The notes beneath the pieces are model-generated. The model did no database searches and was not told the origin of the DNA. It was given only the letters and a program-made list of their open reading frames with translations. A stretch of DNA of 39,305 nucleotides from Akkermansia muciniphila (GTDB lineage: Bacteria > Verrucomicrobiota > Verrucomicrobiia > Verrucomicrobiales > V1-33): assembly GCA_945900785.1 (NCBI GenBank), contig CAMDJM010000045.1, forward strand, positions 1 to 39,305. The letters run 5' to 3'. Position 1 is the first letter of the stretch. Each line of letters begins with the position of its first letter. A program made the translations under genes and the position numbers. Positions 17,230 to 26,090 of this stretch are shown here, piece by piece.

Positions 17230-17682
17230 TCATACCGGCACCACGAGTCCTTCAGCCTCTGCCAGTTTCCTCTGGTTCCCATCGAAGGTGAGGAAGTGTT
17301 TCACGCCGAGATGTCTGGCCGTCGAAAGATGGATGATGTCCATGGGCCGATGGCCTCCTTTCATGGTCCAGGCAGCGGACAGTGCCTCAGCTATGCTGTG
17401 CACATCCGGCCATTCGACGGTCGCCAAGGTCAAGGTGCCGCCTTTCACATTGGTTGCCAATGCGCTCATCATCCGCTCGGCTTCTGATTTTGAAAACCCC
17501 TTGGTCTTATCGCTGTGATAACGGAATACCTGAAATCTGGCAGACTGCCGGAATTCCCACAAGACTTGTGATGAAACGATGACCTCTCCTTGGATGCGCT
17601 CCATGAAAGCGTCCGCACGATCGGTGTTGTCCTGTTCCCGGTAGAGCGCGCAGAGGAATGAGGTGTCAGAAAAACAGCGCAT
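17230..17682 (-). CDS. PIN-domain ribonuclease toxin (VapC-like)
   Basis: 150 residues from ATG 17682, chosen because it starts 1 base after the antitoxin stop. The PIN fold acidic residues can be placed: Asp6 in 'FSDTSFL', Glu43 in 'LWEFRQ', Asp115 in 'MDIIHLSTA' and Asp134 in 'LTFDGNQRKL'. This family cuts RNA, commonly tRNA, and is restrained by the protein made from the adjacent antitoxin gene. An upstream in-frame ATG at 17712 lies inside the antitoxin gene and is less likely. Confidence 0.88.
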   Translation of the reverse strand: MRCFSDTSFLCALYREQDNTDRADAFMERIQGEVIVSSQVLWEFRQSARFQVFRYHSDKTKGFSKSEAERMMSALATNVKGGTLTLATVEWPDVHSIAEALSAAWTMKGGHRPMDIIHLSTARHLGVKHFLTFDGNQRKLAEAEGLVVPV

Positions 17683-17683
17683 T

Positions 17684-17938
17684 TTACTCCTCCCCCTCCA
17701 GTTCAGCGGCACGCATTTCCGCCACTTCGGCTCCGCTGAAGCGTCGTCCTTTCCAAATAGCCTGTCGTTGAGCTGCGAAATCGACCCGGGGTGGACGGGC
17801 CGGGGTGGCTTTGGCTATGGGCAAAAGCGTGGCGTAAGGCTTGCCCCGCTTGAGGATCTCCACGGATTCCCCATTGTCCAACCAGGAGGAAACGCGGCGG
17901 AAATGATTGCGCAAATCTGCGGTGGTAACGGTGTTCAT
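17684..17938 (-). CDS. Phd/YefM-type antitoxin
   Basis: 84 residues from ATG 17938; an in-frame ATG at 17974 would add 12 residues but lacks support. 'MNTVTTADLRNHFRRVSSWL' and 'GESVEILKRGKPYATLLP' are the DNA-binding/dimerisation pattern of Phd/YefM antitoxins. The acidic C-terminus ('EVAEMRAAELEGEE') would be the toxin-binding part. It precedes the PIN toxin by one base, the usual antitoxin-first order. AT-rich sequence upstream ('GATATGTTTAAATATCACATG', written here in two halves of a short palindrome GATATttAAATATC) may be the operator. It is typically autorepressed by the toxin-antitoxin complex (family knowledge). Confidence 0.85.
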   Translation of the reverse strand: MNTVTTADLRNHFRRVSSWLDNGESVEILKRGKPYATLLPIAKATPARPPRVDFAAQRQAIWKGRRFSGAEVAEMRAAELEGEE

Positions 17939-17956
17939 GATATGTTTAAATATCAC
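17938..17956 (-). promoter_or_regulatory. Possible autoregulatory operator of the antitoxin operon
   Basis: An AT-rich, nearly palindromic sequence (GATATGTTTAAATATC, about 17939-17954) lies immediately before the antitoxin start codon. Phd/YefM antitoxins repress their own promoters through such palindromes. This is assigned by eye. Confidence 0.35.
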
Positions 17957-18015
17957 ATGAAAGGTGTTTCGCAACTAATTTTTAACGGGTCCCGTGATAG
18001 TCAAACGGCCAGGCA

Positions 18016-18078
18016 AGGTCTGGTAGCGGGCCACAGGACTCCGGGAAGCACGCCCGGCGTTGCACCGATACCAGACCT
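18016..18078. repeat. 10-bp inverted repeat upstream of the toxin/antitoxin pair
   Basis: AGGTCTGGTA (18016-18025) is repeated in inverted orientation as TACCAGACCT (18069-18078), with 43 bases between. It sits between the antitoxin gene and a small uncertain ORF. It could be a structured boundary of a mobile cassette or chance; the integron attC core sequences are not evident. Confidence 0.35.
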
Positions 18079-18084
18079 GCAAGC

Positions 18085-18348
18085 TCAGCTATGCGGGGTT
18101 GTTGGCGGCGCATCAGGGGTTGGCGCGTAGGTGCGGACGCTGCCGTCACGCCAATCGAGATGCAGCCTGCCGCACTTTACACAATACAGCACAAGAGGTG
18201 CTTTCACGAACATCTGCTCGACGACTTGACGCTCAATCGGGTCGTCGAGCGAGACGTAAGCAACTTCAGCCCAGAGTGCGTGAAGGTTCGGGTGTGGAAA
18301 GGAGGCGGCGCTAATTCGGTTTCCACCGTCGCAGATGGTGTTCGTCAT
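18085..18348 (-). CDS. Small hypothetical protein with a CxxC motif
   Basis: 87 residues from ATG 18348; a TTG start at 18378 would add 10. It contains 'ALWAEVAYVSLDDPIERQ' and 'VLYCVKCGRLHLDWRDG', the latter a CxxC pair that might bind metal. The C-terminus is Pro/Thr-rich. No family is recognised. Opposite-strand frames over the same stretch look less protein-like. It lies directly upstream of the toxin/antitoxin pair on the same strand, with a 146-base gap. Confidence 0.4.
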   Translation of the reverse strand: MTNTICDGGNRISAASFPHPNLHALWAEVAYVSLDDPIERQVVEQMFVKAPLVLYCVKCGRLHLDWRDGSVRTYAPTPDAPPTTPHS

Positions 18349-18374
18349 GGCTGATTGCTCAATGATGCTGACGT

Positions 18375-18473
18375 TCAATCATCGGCCTGAAGGCCAAAGA
18401 ACCACTTCAGGAAGAAAACAGGGTGGCCGGTGTAAAATCCGAAAGCGACCAGGGCCAACGCGGCGGTGGCCAT
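18375..18473 (-). CDS. Possible 32-residue membrane peptide or gene tail
   Basis: ATG 18473 to TGA 18375-18377 encodes a hydrophobic peptide with 'ALALVAFGFYTGHPVFFLKW' as a possible single span. Its stop overlaps the TTG at 18378 by 4 bases. No ribosome-binding site is visible. It may be the tail of a lost membrane-protein gene rather than a real small gene. Confidence 0.2.
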   Translation of the reverse strand: MATAALALVAFGFYTGHPVFFLKWFFGLQADD

Positions 18474-18508
18474 GAATAAAAACGCGTATATTAACTGGCA
18501 TCACCCCT

Positions 18509-21164
18509 ATGCGTTTTACTCCCATTCTGCTGCCCGGCTTCCTCCTTGCCCCGCTCCATGCCACGACGCTGTGGGTGGAAGGGGAGAATCCCTCTGCCAA
18601 TACCATGCACCGGCATCCCTGGTGGTTTGATCAGGTGAAGCCGGACTTGTTGAGTGGTGGAACGTGGATTTGCCAACTTTGCCAAGGAGGAAGGCACCGC
18701 TGATTACAAAGTGAAACTGGACGCGACAGCCGACTGGACCCTCTGGCTGCGGGCGAATCCGACAGGGACGATCCTGTCATGGGCGGTGGATGGGCGGGCC
18801 TGGCAGGCGGTGGATTTTACTTCGGAAAAACGGGGCGAGCAGAACATCGCGGCGAATGGGAAGCCGGACCTGCGCTTCATCGCGTGGGTCAAAGCCGGGG
18901 GCGTGAAACTGCCGGCAGGCGAACATACCCTGACCTTTAAAATGCACGGCACGGAGAACAATCATGGCGGACTGGATTGCTTTGTCCTGACGGATGAAGG
19001 CTTTATTCCCAATGGTCTGCTCAAGCCCGGCCCGGTGCCCCCGGCGGGTCCGGAGGAGTGGTTCCCCCTGATCGCGGACGAGGATCCTTTTTCGCCGGAA
19101 TCCGTTATCGATATGAGCCTGCTGACGGCGGCTCCGGCGGGGAAGTCCGGCCCGGTGACCGCGAAGGATTCCGATCTCGTCTTCGCAGAGGCGCCGGACC
19201 GCCCGGTGAAATTCTGGGGATGCGGGGCGAATCTGGAGCAGGATAAATTCAGCCGCGACCAGCAACTGCGGCGCATCCGCTATCTGAAGAAATTCGGCAA
19301 TAACGCGGTGCGGCAGCATCCCCTCTTCGATGAAATCAGCCGCGGGGGAAAGATCGATGAAAAACGGCTGGATGCTTACGACTGGTGGTTCGCGGAATTG
19401 AAAAAGGCCGGTCTCTACACGCAATGGAGTGTTTTCTATCACTTTCCGGTTGCTGCCACAGATGGTTATGATCCGGAGTTGTTCGCGGAGTTGGAGCCGA
19501 TGGGGGACCAGGGCCTGCGGGACAGCTACGGACTGATCTGCATGAGCCCGGAGCTATGGGACCTGCGCACCCGCGTGCTGGTGGCTTTGTTGAATCACCG
19601 GAATCCCTACACCGGCCTGCGCTATGCGGATGACCCGGCGCTGATGACGGTGGAGTTCCAGAATGAGGACAGCATCTTCTTCTGGAATCCCCTCGGGGAC
19701 CTGGCCAATCCCAAGGGGAAATGGCCCGCACATGCCAGGAAACTGAGGGGCAGGTTTGCCACGTGGGTGCAGCAAAAATACCCGGATGCGGCCTCCCTGG
19801 CCAAAGCCTGGGGCCCGCTGGATGCGGCCGACCAATGGGGCGCGGAACTCCAACTGATGGGGCCATGGGAATTGGATCAAAGCGGGATCCGCGGGCACTT
19901 CGCCGGACAAACCGCCCGGGCCGGGGATACGATCCGCTTTCTCACCGGCATGCAGCGGGAGCATTACGCGGCCTGCGAAAAAGCGGTGCGCGCCACTGGC
20001 TTCAAGGCGCAGACGGTGACCACCAACTGGCTGGGAGGCAGCGGGCTGCTGGATCAGGCCAATATTTACTCGGACACCATCGGCTCCATGATCGACCGCC
20101 ACAAATATGCGGGCGGTGGCGCAGGCGGCCATGGCATTGCAGAGGGGCAAATTTATGCGGATTCCCATCTGGGAAAGCCCGGGGCGGATTTGTTCAGCAT
20201 CGGCCTCAAGCAGGTGCAGCAGCAGCCTTTTTCCATCAGCGAATGGACGATGTGCCCGCCCAATCAATGGAAGCTGGAAGCCGCGCCCATCATGGCCTTT
20301 TACGGCATGGGCCTGCAGGGCTGGGATGCCTCCTTTCATTTTGCCCAGAGTGGCACCCGGCTGGGTGATGGCTGGCCGGGCATGAGCAGCTATACTACGG
20401 ATACGCCCCACTACATGGGGCAGTGGCCGGCCCTGGCCTTCGCGATCCAAAAGGGCCATCTCGCACCCGCGGCGCAGCTGGTGCTCCGGCAGGCCAGCGC
20501 GGAGGCGGTGATGTCAGGAAAACCGGCGTGGCGGCAGGACTATTACAATGGTCAGGATCTCATCCGGGAGCCCGGCGGCACGCCGCAGGACGTCTTTGCC
20601 CGGGCCCGGGTGGTGATCGATTTCGGCAGGGAGGCCCCACCAGCCAGCGGCTCCACGCCGGGGGTGGAGCGTCCGGGCAACGTGATTGAAGCCGCCGGGC
20701 AACAGTTGATTTGGGACCAGGGCCGGGAGCGCATCCTCATCCAGACCGAGCGGACCCAGGGCGTGATTGGCAAGGGCGGCGTGATCCAATTGACGGCCGC
20801 AGGCAAGGGGCCGCTGATGACCCGGCTGGATATTAAAACCCAATTTGTCAGTTTGCTTTTTACCCCATTGGATGATCTGCCGCTGGCGCAGTCCAGACAA
20901 GTCCTCATCACCGCCCTGGCCCGCGACCGGCAAACTGGCGCGCGATACCGTGAGGACGGGAAATCGCTCCTCGCCGCCGGCACCGCGCCGCTGCTTCTCG
21001 AGCCCGTCCAGGCCACGATCAAACTGGCTGGCCCACCTCCCGTTTCCATCCGTCCGCTGGACCCCTATGGCGTGCCGAAAAAGGAAACCCTGAAAGCTGG
21101 GAAGGATGGCAGCTTTCAGATCGATGGCCGGTCCCGCGCCTATTATTACGAAGTCCGGCGCTGA
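18509..21164 (+). CDS. Glycoside-hydrolase-like secreted protein, interrupted by a one-base frameshift
   Basis: The 5' part (ATG 18509) gives a signal peptide ('FTPILLPGFLLAPLHATT') and 'WVEGENPS', and reaches 'DLLSGGTWI' before the frame is lost. From about 18672 the next frame continues the same protein ('ANFAKEEGTADYKV') to the stop at 21164. One extra T in the run 18669-18671 explains the shift. The whole would be about 884 residues. First comes a beta-sandwich domain ('WTLWLRANPTG', 'LPAGEHTLTFKMHG'), then a TIM-barrel-like region with 'KFWGCGANLEQD', 'FQNEDSIFFW' (candidate acid/base Glu) and 'SISEWTMCPPN' (candidate nucleophile Glu), as in GH5/GH42-like beta-glycosidases. Substrate unknown. 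If the shift is real the gene is inactivated, although GTG 18654 could start a signal-less version. It overlaps the convergent gene by 19 bases. Confidence 0.75.
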
Positions 21165-22413
21165 AGCGCGGCGTCTGCCTCACGGATTTTCGGAGCCTTG
21201 GCGGGAGCGGCCGGTTTGGCATTAGGGATGCGGATCCATTTGACCGGCGACCAGTAATCACCATCAAAGGGTTTTGCCGGATCTGCCCTGACGTAGAGCG
21301 CATCGCGGTCGATCAAAGATGTCGGCGCATAACCATCGTTGCGGTTGACCGCCGGGAGGTTGTCCAGATCCGGATTCCGGTTGGTGGATTCCAGGAGATA
21401 GTCCGTCTGATCCACCTTTACGATGCACCAGGCGTGGCCGCCGCCATCTGCCGTGCCCAGGGCCATGCGGGCAGGGACATCATTGGATAACATCCAGTCC
21501 GTGAGCAGCAGCGCGGAGTCCTCGCAGTCGCCCATGCCCTTGACCAGCGTCTGGCGCGGAGTTTGCCAGAAATCTGCGGGTTCATCATCATTATGGCCAT
21601 CCCCTGCATATTGGCAGCGCTTCACCGCCGCCTGCCAGATGGAGATCATGGCATCCAGGGGATCGGTGCCCGGGGCCACCGTTGGATAGGGGGAAGGAAT
21701 CAGAAAGGCGCTGGCATCATGGTAATTGCCTTTGGTATCCCGGCCCAGCAGGCGCACCGTCCGGCCACAGGCGGGGCAGTCGAGCGTCAGGGTGCTGCTG
21801 GATTTTTCATGGCGGTAGGCACTGCGCTTGCCACAGTGGGGGCATTGATTCACGAAGTTACCGGTAGTGCCCTCGTCAAGGCTGCGGAGGGAGAGTTCCG
21901 GCAGGGTTTCTGCGCTGATCAGGATCACCTCGTGCCCCTGGCCAGGCAGGGTGCGGATACGAAAGCCGATACGGTTATCCTTCGAGGAGGCGGGTTCGCC
22001 GAGTTTTTCCAGCAGCCCGGGCAGCAAATCCCGGAGGGTGCCCCCCCTGCCCCGGCCGCCCGCAGGCAGCGGTAATCCGTCAGCTTGGCCGTGGCCAGGG
22101 TTTGCTCAAGGGTATCAAAAGTGAGCCGGGAGCCCTGATCCGCCAGCCATTGGGTGATCCGGGCATCCTGGCTCAGCGCGGTGTAGGCGCGTTTCTGGCG
22201 TAGGGTATTGACCTGCTCCATGAACGATTTGCAGAAATCCGGCGCGCTGAGGGAATCTGCCTCCGGCAACACTGCCTGCGCCCGGCCCGCGCCCGGGTTG
22301 ATGGCTGCCACCATCGCCGGGATCCGGTTCGCCTTGGCGGCCGATTGAATCAACCAAAGCCCCGCCAAAGCCACAGCAAGGCAGGTCACAAGAAAAGCAG
22401 TCCGGAATGTCAT
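21146..22413 (-). CDS. Transglutaminase-like cysteine-protease-fold protein with zinc ribbon, interrupted by a frameshift
   Basis: The N-terminal part starts at ATG 22413 with a signal/anchor span ('FLVTCLAVALAGLWLI'); an upstream ATG at 22494 is possible. It reads to 'DYRCLRAAG' and is then out of frame. The rest continues in another frame from about 22040 ('GTLRDLLPGLLEKLGE') to the stop at 21146. The junction is a run of seven C on the plus strand (22041-22047); one base missing or two extra would restore the frame. The second part has a zinc ribbon (CPHC ... CPAC, about residues 62-87 counted from 22027). It then has a transglutaminase core with Cys in 'GMGDCEDSALLL', His in 'GGGHAWCIV' and an acidic residue in 'LLESTN'. 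Such domains cleave or cross-link proteins or peptidoglycan; the target is unknown. Confidence 0.72.
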
Positions 22414-22553
22414 TACGGTAATTATAATCCATAAGCGCCATCCGGCAAATCCTGAGATGAATTCTTTCCAGGAGCCAGGCCTCAGGGAAGTCACCTTCCT
22501 GCATGGCTGGGACCAGCCTTTGGAGAGAAACCTGTTGCGGGCCGCAGCTGCGG

Positions 22554-23330
22554 TCAGGATGGAAACAGAAATCCTGTCAGCGGACTGGTCGGACTGGCGT
22601 GGCTGCCCGCTTCCGGCAGGCCCAGTTCGTAGGCGGTCCGCCCGGCTTCCACAGCCTGGCGGAAGGCGTGGGCGATGCGCCGGGGGTCCGGGCTGATGGC
22701 GAGGGCGGTGTTGATCAGCACCGCGTCTGCGCCCATCTCCATGGCTTCGGCGGCATGGCTGGGGGCTCCCAGTCCGGCATCCACGATGACGGGAACGGTG
22801 GCTTGCCCGATGATGATTTCGATCTGCCGCCGGGTTTCGAGGCCCCGGTTGGAACCAATTGGTGCCCCCAGCGGCATCACCGTCGCGGTGCCAATGTCCT
22901 GCAGCCGCTTGGCCAGCACAGGATCGGCGTTGATGTAGGGCAGCACGATAAATCCTTCCTTCACGAGGATTTCGGCGGCTTTGAAGGTTTCGATAGGATC
23001 CGGGAGCAGATAGCGGGGATCCGGATGGATCTCGAGTTTGACCCAGTTCGGCAAGCCTGCGGTGACGGCGAGGCGGGCGAGGCGCACGGCTTCTTCTGCG
23101 GTGTTCGCCCCGCTGGTATTGGGCAGCAGGAGGTATTTTTCAGGATCGATGAACTCGAGGATATTGGCAAAGGGATCGGCCTTTCCTGACAAGTCCGCGC
23201 GGCGCAGGGCTACGGTCACGATCTGCGTGCCGGAGGCCTCCAGGCCATCCCGCATCGCTTCCATGGAGGGGAATTTACCCGTGCCGGCGAGGAGGCGGGA
23301 GGTGAAGGTGCGGTCGGCGATTTTTAGCAT
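22554..23330 (-). CDS. thiG: Thiazole synthase
   Basis: 258 residues, full length. ThiG forms the thiazole ring of thiamine from 1-deoxyxylulose 5-phosphate, dehydroglycine and ThiS-thiocarboxylate. Matching segments are '[12 protein letters not shown]' at the start, 'VTVALRRAD', '[20 protein letters not shown]', 'WVKLEIHPD' (the Schiff-base lysine) and the phosphate-binding end '[20 protein letters not shown]' and '[10 protein letters not shown]'. No thiS or thiH lies next to it in this window. It is preceded by hemQ on the same strand with a 73-base gap that contains short tandem repeats. Confidence 0.95.
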   Translation of the reverse strand: MLKIADRTFTSRLLAGTGKFPSMEAMRDGLEASGTQIVTVALRRADLSGKADPFANILEFIDPEKYLLLPNTSGANTAEEAVRLARLAVTAGLPNWVKLEIHPDPRYLLPDPIETFKAAEILVKEGFIVLPYINADPVLAKRLQDIGTATVMPLGAPIGSNRGLETRRQIEIIIGQATVPVIVDAGLGAPSHAAEAMEMGADAVLINTALAISPDPRRIAHAFRQAVEAGRTAYELGLPEAGSHASPTSPLTGFLFPS

Positions 23331-23354
23331 TGGAGGGGAAGAACGAGGGGAGGA

Positions 23355-23389
23355 GTTATTGGTTATTAGTTATTAGTTGATGGTTGATT
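23355..23389. repeat. Imperfect 7-bp tandem repeat between thiG and hemQ
   Basis: Five units of the pattern GTTATTG / GTTATTA / GTTATTA / GTTGATG / GTTGATT lie head to tail in the intergenic space. This is low-complexity slippage sequence, with no spacers as in CRISPR. Confidence 0.7.
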
Positions 23390-23403
23390 GATTTCAGGGT
23401 TCC

Positions 23404-24240
23404 TCAGATGCCGAGGCGGCGGAAGAGGTTATTGACGGGGAGCTGCAGGCTGATGAAGAAGTCGCCGAATTCGCCGAAGCGGGTGGTGACTTCGTCGAAG
23501 CGCATTTCATAAACGATGGATTTGATGTCCGAGGTGTTATGGGCAAAAAGGGTGACGCCCCATTCGTGTTCGTCCAGGCCGGTGGAACCCGTGATGAGCT
23601 GACGGACCCGTCCGGAGTATTTCCGTCCGGTAATGGCGTGGCCGGCCATGAGAGTCTTCCGTGTAGCGTGGTCCTGGGCATACCAGTTATTGACTTCGCC
23701 CCGGCGCTTGCTCATGGGGTAGAAACACATCACGGGCCAGTCCGGCAAGTTGGGATAGAGGCGGTCGTCGTGGTATTTGGTCATATGGGCCCGGTAGGCT
23801 GCCAGTTCAGCCTCCATTTCCGGCGTGCCGGGGAGGAGGGATTTTTCTGCGGCCATGCGTGCGGTATATTCCTCCTCGGTGGTGAAATAGTCCGTCCACT
23901 CCGTCATGGAAAGGTAGCTGTAGACCGGGCTCAGGATGTCAGGCCCCAGGCCATTGGTGAGCTTTTTCTCAAAGGCGTCCGCCATCTGGAGATCCGGGGT
24001 CAGGAGCATGAAGGCCAGGTCCGCTTTGGGCGAGACCACGCTGAAAGTGAGCAGTTGGGTCTTTTCCGTGGCGCGGATTTCCTGGATGAGCTGGGTGAAT
24101 TTCGTCTTCGCCCGGTTCCGTTCGTCAGGGCTGAGGACATCCCACTGGGCCCGCTCGATGTGATAATAAAGATGGAGCACATGCCAGCCCTCGGTGGGAA
24201 TGACAGGGGTAGGGGTAGTTTGGGGAGTGGAGGCAGACAT
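23404..24240 (-). CDS. hemQ: Coproheme decarboxylase (chlorite-dismutase family)
   Basis: 278 residues. HemQ/ChdC converts coproheme to heme b in the coproporphyrin-dependent pathway, in the cytoplasm. Two ferredoxin-like halves are recognisable, the first with 'WHVLHLYYHIERAQW' and 'LTFSVVSPKADLAFML'. The second begins around 'FYPMSKRRGEVNNWY', which holds the catalytic Tyr (Tyr174) and propionate-binding Lys/Arg. His201 in 'GHAITGRKYSGRV' is the likely heme-iron ligand, and 'GLDEHEWGVTLFA' and 'RFGEFGDFF' complete the fold. The true chlorite dismutases carry a distal Arg; I do not see clear support for chlorite activity. The start follows a 'CTCCCCTCCATCCCC' leader. Confidence 0.93.
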   Translation of the reverse strand: MSASTPQTTPTPVIPTEGWHVLHLYYHIERAQWDVLSPDERNRAKTKFTQLIQEIRATEKTQLLTFSVVSPKADLAFMLLTPDLQMADAFEKKLTNGLGPDILSPVYSYLSMTEWTDYFTTEEEYTARMAAEKSLLPGTPEMEAELAAYRAHMTKYHDDRLYPNLPDWPVMCFYPMSKRRGEVNNWYAQDHATRKTLMAGHAITGRKYSGRVRQLITGSTGLDEHEWGVTLFAHNTSDIKSIVYEMRFDEVTTRFGEFGDFFISLQLPVNNLFRRLGI

Positions 24241-24348
24241 GGGGATGGAGGGGAGTATTCGTCTTTAAGAGGGATTCAAGGGCGCAGCCGGGCCAAGGTG
24301 GAAGGCCAGCGGCAGAACCTGGGCCTGGTGGAGTGAAGGACAGGGCTC

Positions 24349-25512
24349 CTATTGGGCGCTGCCATGATGAATCTCGAAGTGATCGAGGGGATTCCAAGCC
24401 GCTTCCTTGGCGTTGTAATCGCTGCTTTCACTGATTTCGACAGACCAGCGGGGACCTTCGCTGCCAGCGTAACTCATAAAGCTGGAGCGGTCCATAAACC
24501 CGGCGGATCCGTAAATAGTGGCGGTGCCAGGGCCAGTGATTTTAGCCCCGCTGTTCAGGGGCTCAATGGTGGAGCCACTGAATTTGATCACCCGCACATC
24601 CCCGCTGATTTTCCCCTGCAAATCGAGAAAAATGACGCGGAGGTAGCCGGTTTTGGTGGCAGCCGTATCCAAGGTGATTTGAAGATCGGGCAGGAAATTG
24701 GGTTGTTGGCGGGAAGGCGCCGGCAGAGCGATTTCCACCGCGCTCACCAAATCCCCCGGGGCGCGGGTGCGCCATCCGGTGGATATCCCACTGATGCTGA
24801 TCAACTGTCCGTTGAGGGGCAGGCGTGGGGCGGTGCGTGCCGCGCCCTCATTGGAAGCCGGGCGGTTGGCATACAGCACCCCCCCGAAAATCGCCAGCAA
24901 ACCCACAAGGATCAAGGCCCCCACCAGTAGACCGAGCCGCTCCTTGCCTGAACCGGCTGATGGCTGCTCCGTCCGCCTCGCCGAAGGCAGGGTTTCCTCT
25001 TCCGGTCCGGGCACCACTGGCACCGGGGCGGACAGGGTGACTTTTTCCCGTGGCGGCGGAGCCATTACCGGAGGCAGATCATCTTCGATATCAAAAGGAT
25101 CCGGGGCCTGGGAAGCGGCAATATCCATGGGTATCCCAACTTTCTTTGGCCCGGCGGCGGGCTGGGCTGAACGCAGAGCCGGACCAGGTTCCAAGTCCTT
25201 GGGGTGCTCCAACACCTTATCGTTCGATTCAAAGTTCGGCGGCAGGGGCACTGACGAGGAGTGGATGGGACTGACGGGCAAAACCCCCACCCGCGGACGG
25301 GCTGGCGTGGCAGCAACAGGCACGCGCCCGCTATCATCCAAGTCCCACTCCTCTTCATCAGAGGCGCGGTTCTGGAGCGGTGGCACGGCCATTTCCTCAC
25401 TGGCGGGAACGGCTTGGACGGGAGAACTTTCATGGTCGCCCACGAAAAGTTCCCCCAAAGGAAGGGTCGGATCCTCGGATTGCGGATTGGATTTGCGGGG
25501 TAGTTTGGCCAT
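24349..25512 (-). CDS. Single-span membrane protein with disordered cytoplasmic half, function unknown
   Basis: 387 residues. Residues 1 to about 195 are Pro/Glu/Ser-rich and low in hydrophobics, so probably disordered. A span of about 20 residues follows ('LGLLVGALILVGLLAIFGGV'). The remaining about 165 residues form a strand-rich extracytoplasmic domain ('LPDLQITLDTAAT', 'YLRVIFLDLQGKISGDVRVI', 'ATIYGSAGFMDRS', 'PRWSVEISESSDYNA'). No family is recognised. It is divergent from the ferredoxin gene and separated from hemQ by 108 bases on the same strand. Confidence 0.8.
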   Translation of the reverse strand: MAKLPRKSNPQSEDPTLPLGELFVGDHESSPVQAVPASEEMAVPPLQNRASDEEEWDLDDSGRVPVAATPARPRVGVLPVSPIHSSSVPLPPNFESNDKVLEHPKDLEPGPALRSAQPAAGPKKVGIPMDIAASQAPDPFDIEDDLPPVMAPPPREKVTLSAPVPVVPGPEEETLPSARRTEQPSAGSGKERLGLLVGALILVGLLAIFGGVLYANRPASNEGAARTAPRLPLNGQLISISGISTGWRTRAPGDLVSAVEIALPAPSRQQPNFLPDLQITLDTAATKTGYLRVIFLDLQGKISGDVRVIKFSGSTIEPLNSGAKITGPGTATIYGSAGFMDRSSFMSYAGSEGPRWSVEISESSDYNAKEAAWNPLDHFEIHHGSAQ

Positions 25513-25695
25513 GCCGATATAAAAATAGGAGTAATCCGGTAAGAAAGCGAAGAAATCAGCTCTCCTGGTGCAGGAAGTTCTGTGTCCTACTATGATACTG
25601 AATCAGGTATTCCAACCGGGAATTGCTGAGCCATCTGAATGAAAAAACGGATTGCAAGACCCCAAGTCTTCCTTACGCTGGACGTATTCCTCCCT

Positions 25696-25701
25696 TATAA
25701 T
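25696..25701 (+). promoter_or_regulatory. Consensus -10 box placed for a leaderless ferredoxin transcript
   Basis: A perfect TATAAT ends five bases before the ferredoxin ATG at 25707. With normal spacing the transcript would start at or within a base or two of the A of the ATG. The -35 region at 17-bp spacing (TTACGC, 25673-25678) matches poorly. No ribosome-binding site could fit in the leader. Confidence 0.45.
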
Positions 25702-25706
25702 TCAAA

Positions 25707-25943
25707 ATGGCAGACCGAGACAACAAGAATACTGAAAACACCGCTGGAAAATTTTTCGTCGATGATCAATGCATCGACTGTGATTTGTGCCGGGAAACCG
25801 CTCCGTCCAACTTCACCCGTCAGGATGACGCAGGGTATTCCTTCGTGTTTAAACAGCCGGAAACCGCCGAGGAAATTGCTGCCTGTGAGGAAGCAATGCA
25901 GGGTTGCCCCGTCGAGGCGATTGGCAATGACGGAGACGAGTAG
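25707..25943 (+). CDS. Ferredoxin with one [4Fe-4S] cluster
   Basis: 78 residues, acidic, cytoplasmic electron carrier. Cluster ligands are C22, C25 and C28 in 'CIDCDLCRETAP' and C67 in 'GCPVEAIG', the pattern of monocluster 4Fe ferredoxins. An extra Cys60 lies nearby. It does not have the second cluster of bacterial 8Fe ferredoxins. Its redox partner cannot be told from the neighbours (a DNA-replication-type DUF721 gene and fdhD follow). It ends upstream of a strong terminator at 26014. Confidence 0.92.
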   Translation: MADRDNKNTENTAGKFFVDDQCIDCDLCRETAPSNFTRQDDAGYSFVFKQPETAEEIAACEEAMQGCPVEAIGNDGDE

Positions 25944-26013
25944 AGTCCCCGGCCCGGCCCGGCTTTGATCTGCACGGATTGAACGAAGCGGCTGCCGGCC
26001 ATATAACTTCTCC

Positions 26014-26051
26014 AAAACCGTGTTTTCCTTTACCGGAAAATACGGTTTTTT
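26014..26051 (+). terminator. Rho-independent terminator after the ferredoxin gene
   Basis: AAAACCGTGTTTTCC (26014-26028) and GGAAAATACGGTTTT (26035-26049) form a 15-bp stem with a single G-T wobble and a TTTACC loop, followed by a run of T up to 26051. The A-rich 5' side would also allow function for transcripts from the other strand. Confidence 0.85.
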
Positions 26052-26090
26052 CGTCTCGCAAATCCTCCGGTGAACGCTGATGCTGGCAGC

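Noticed and set aside
18379-18606. 75-codon minus-strand frame across the start of the hydrolase gene
   Set aside because: Antisense to the signal peptide of the glycosidase-like gene and rich in Arg/Pro.
23355-23389. CRISPR-like repeats
   Set aside because: Units are 7 bp, head to tail, without spacers, and no cas genes are present.
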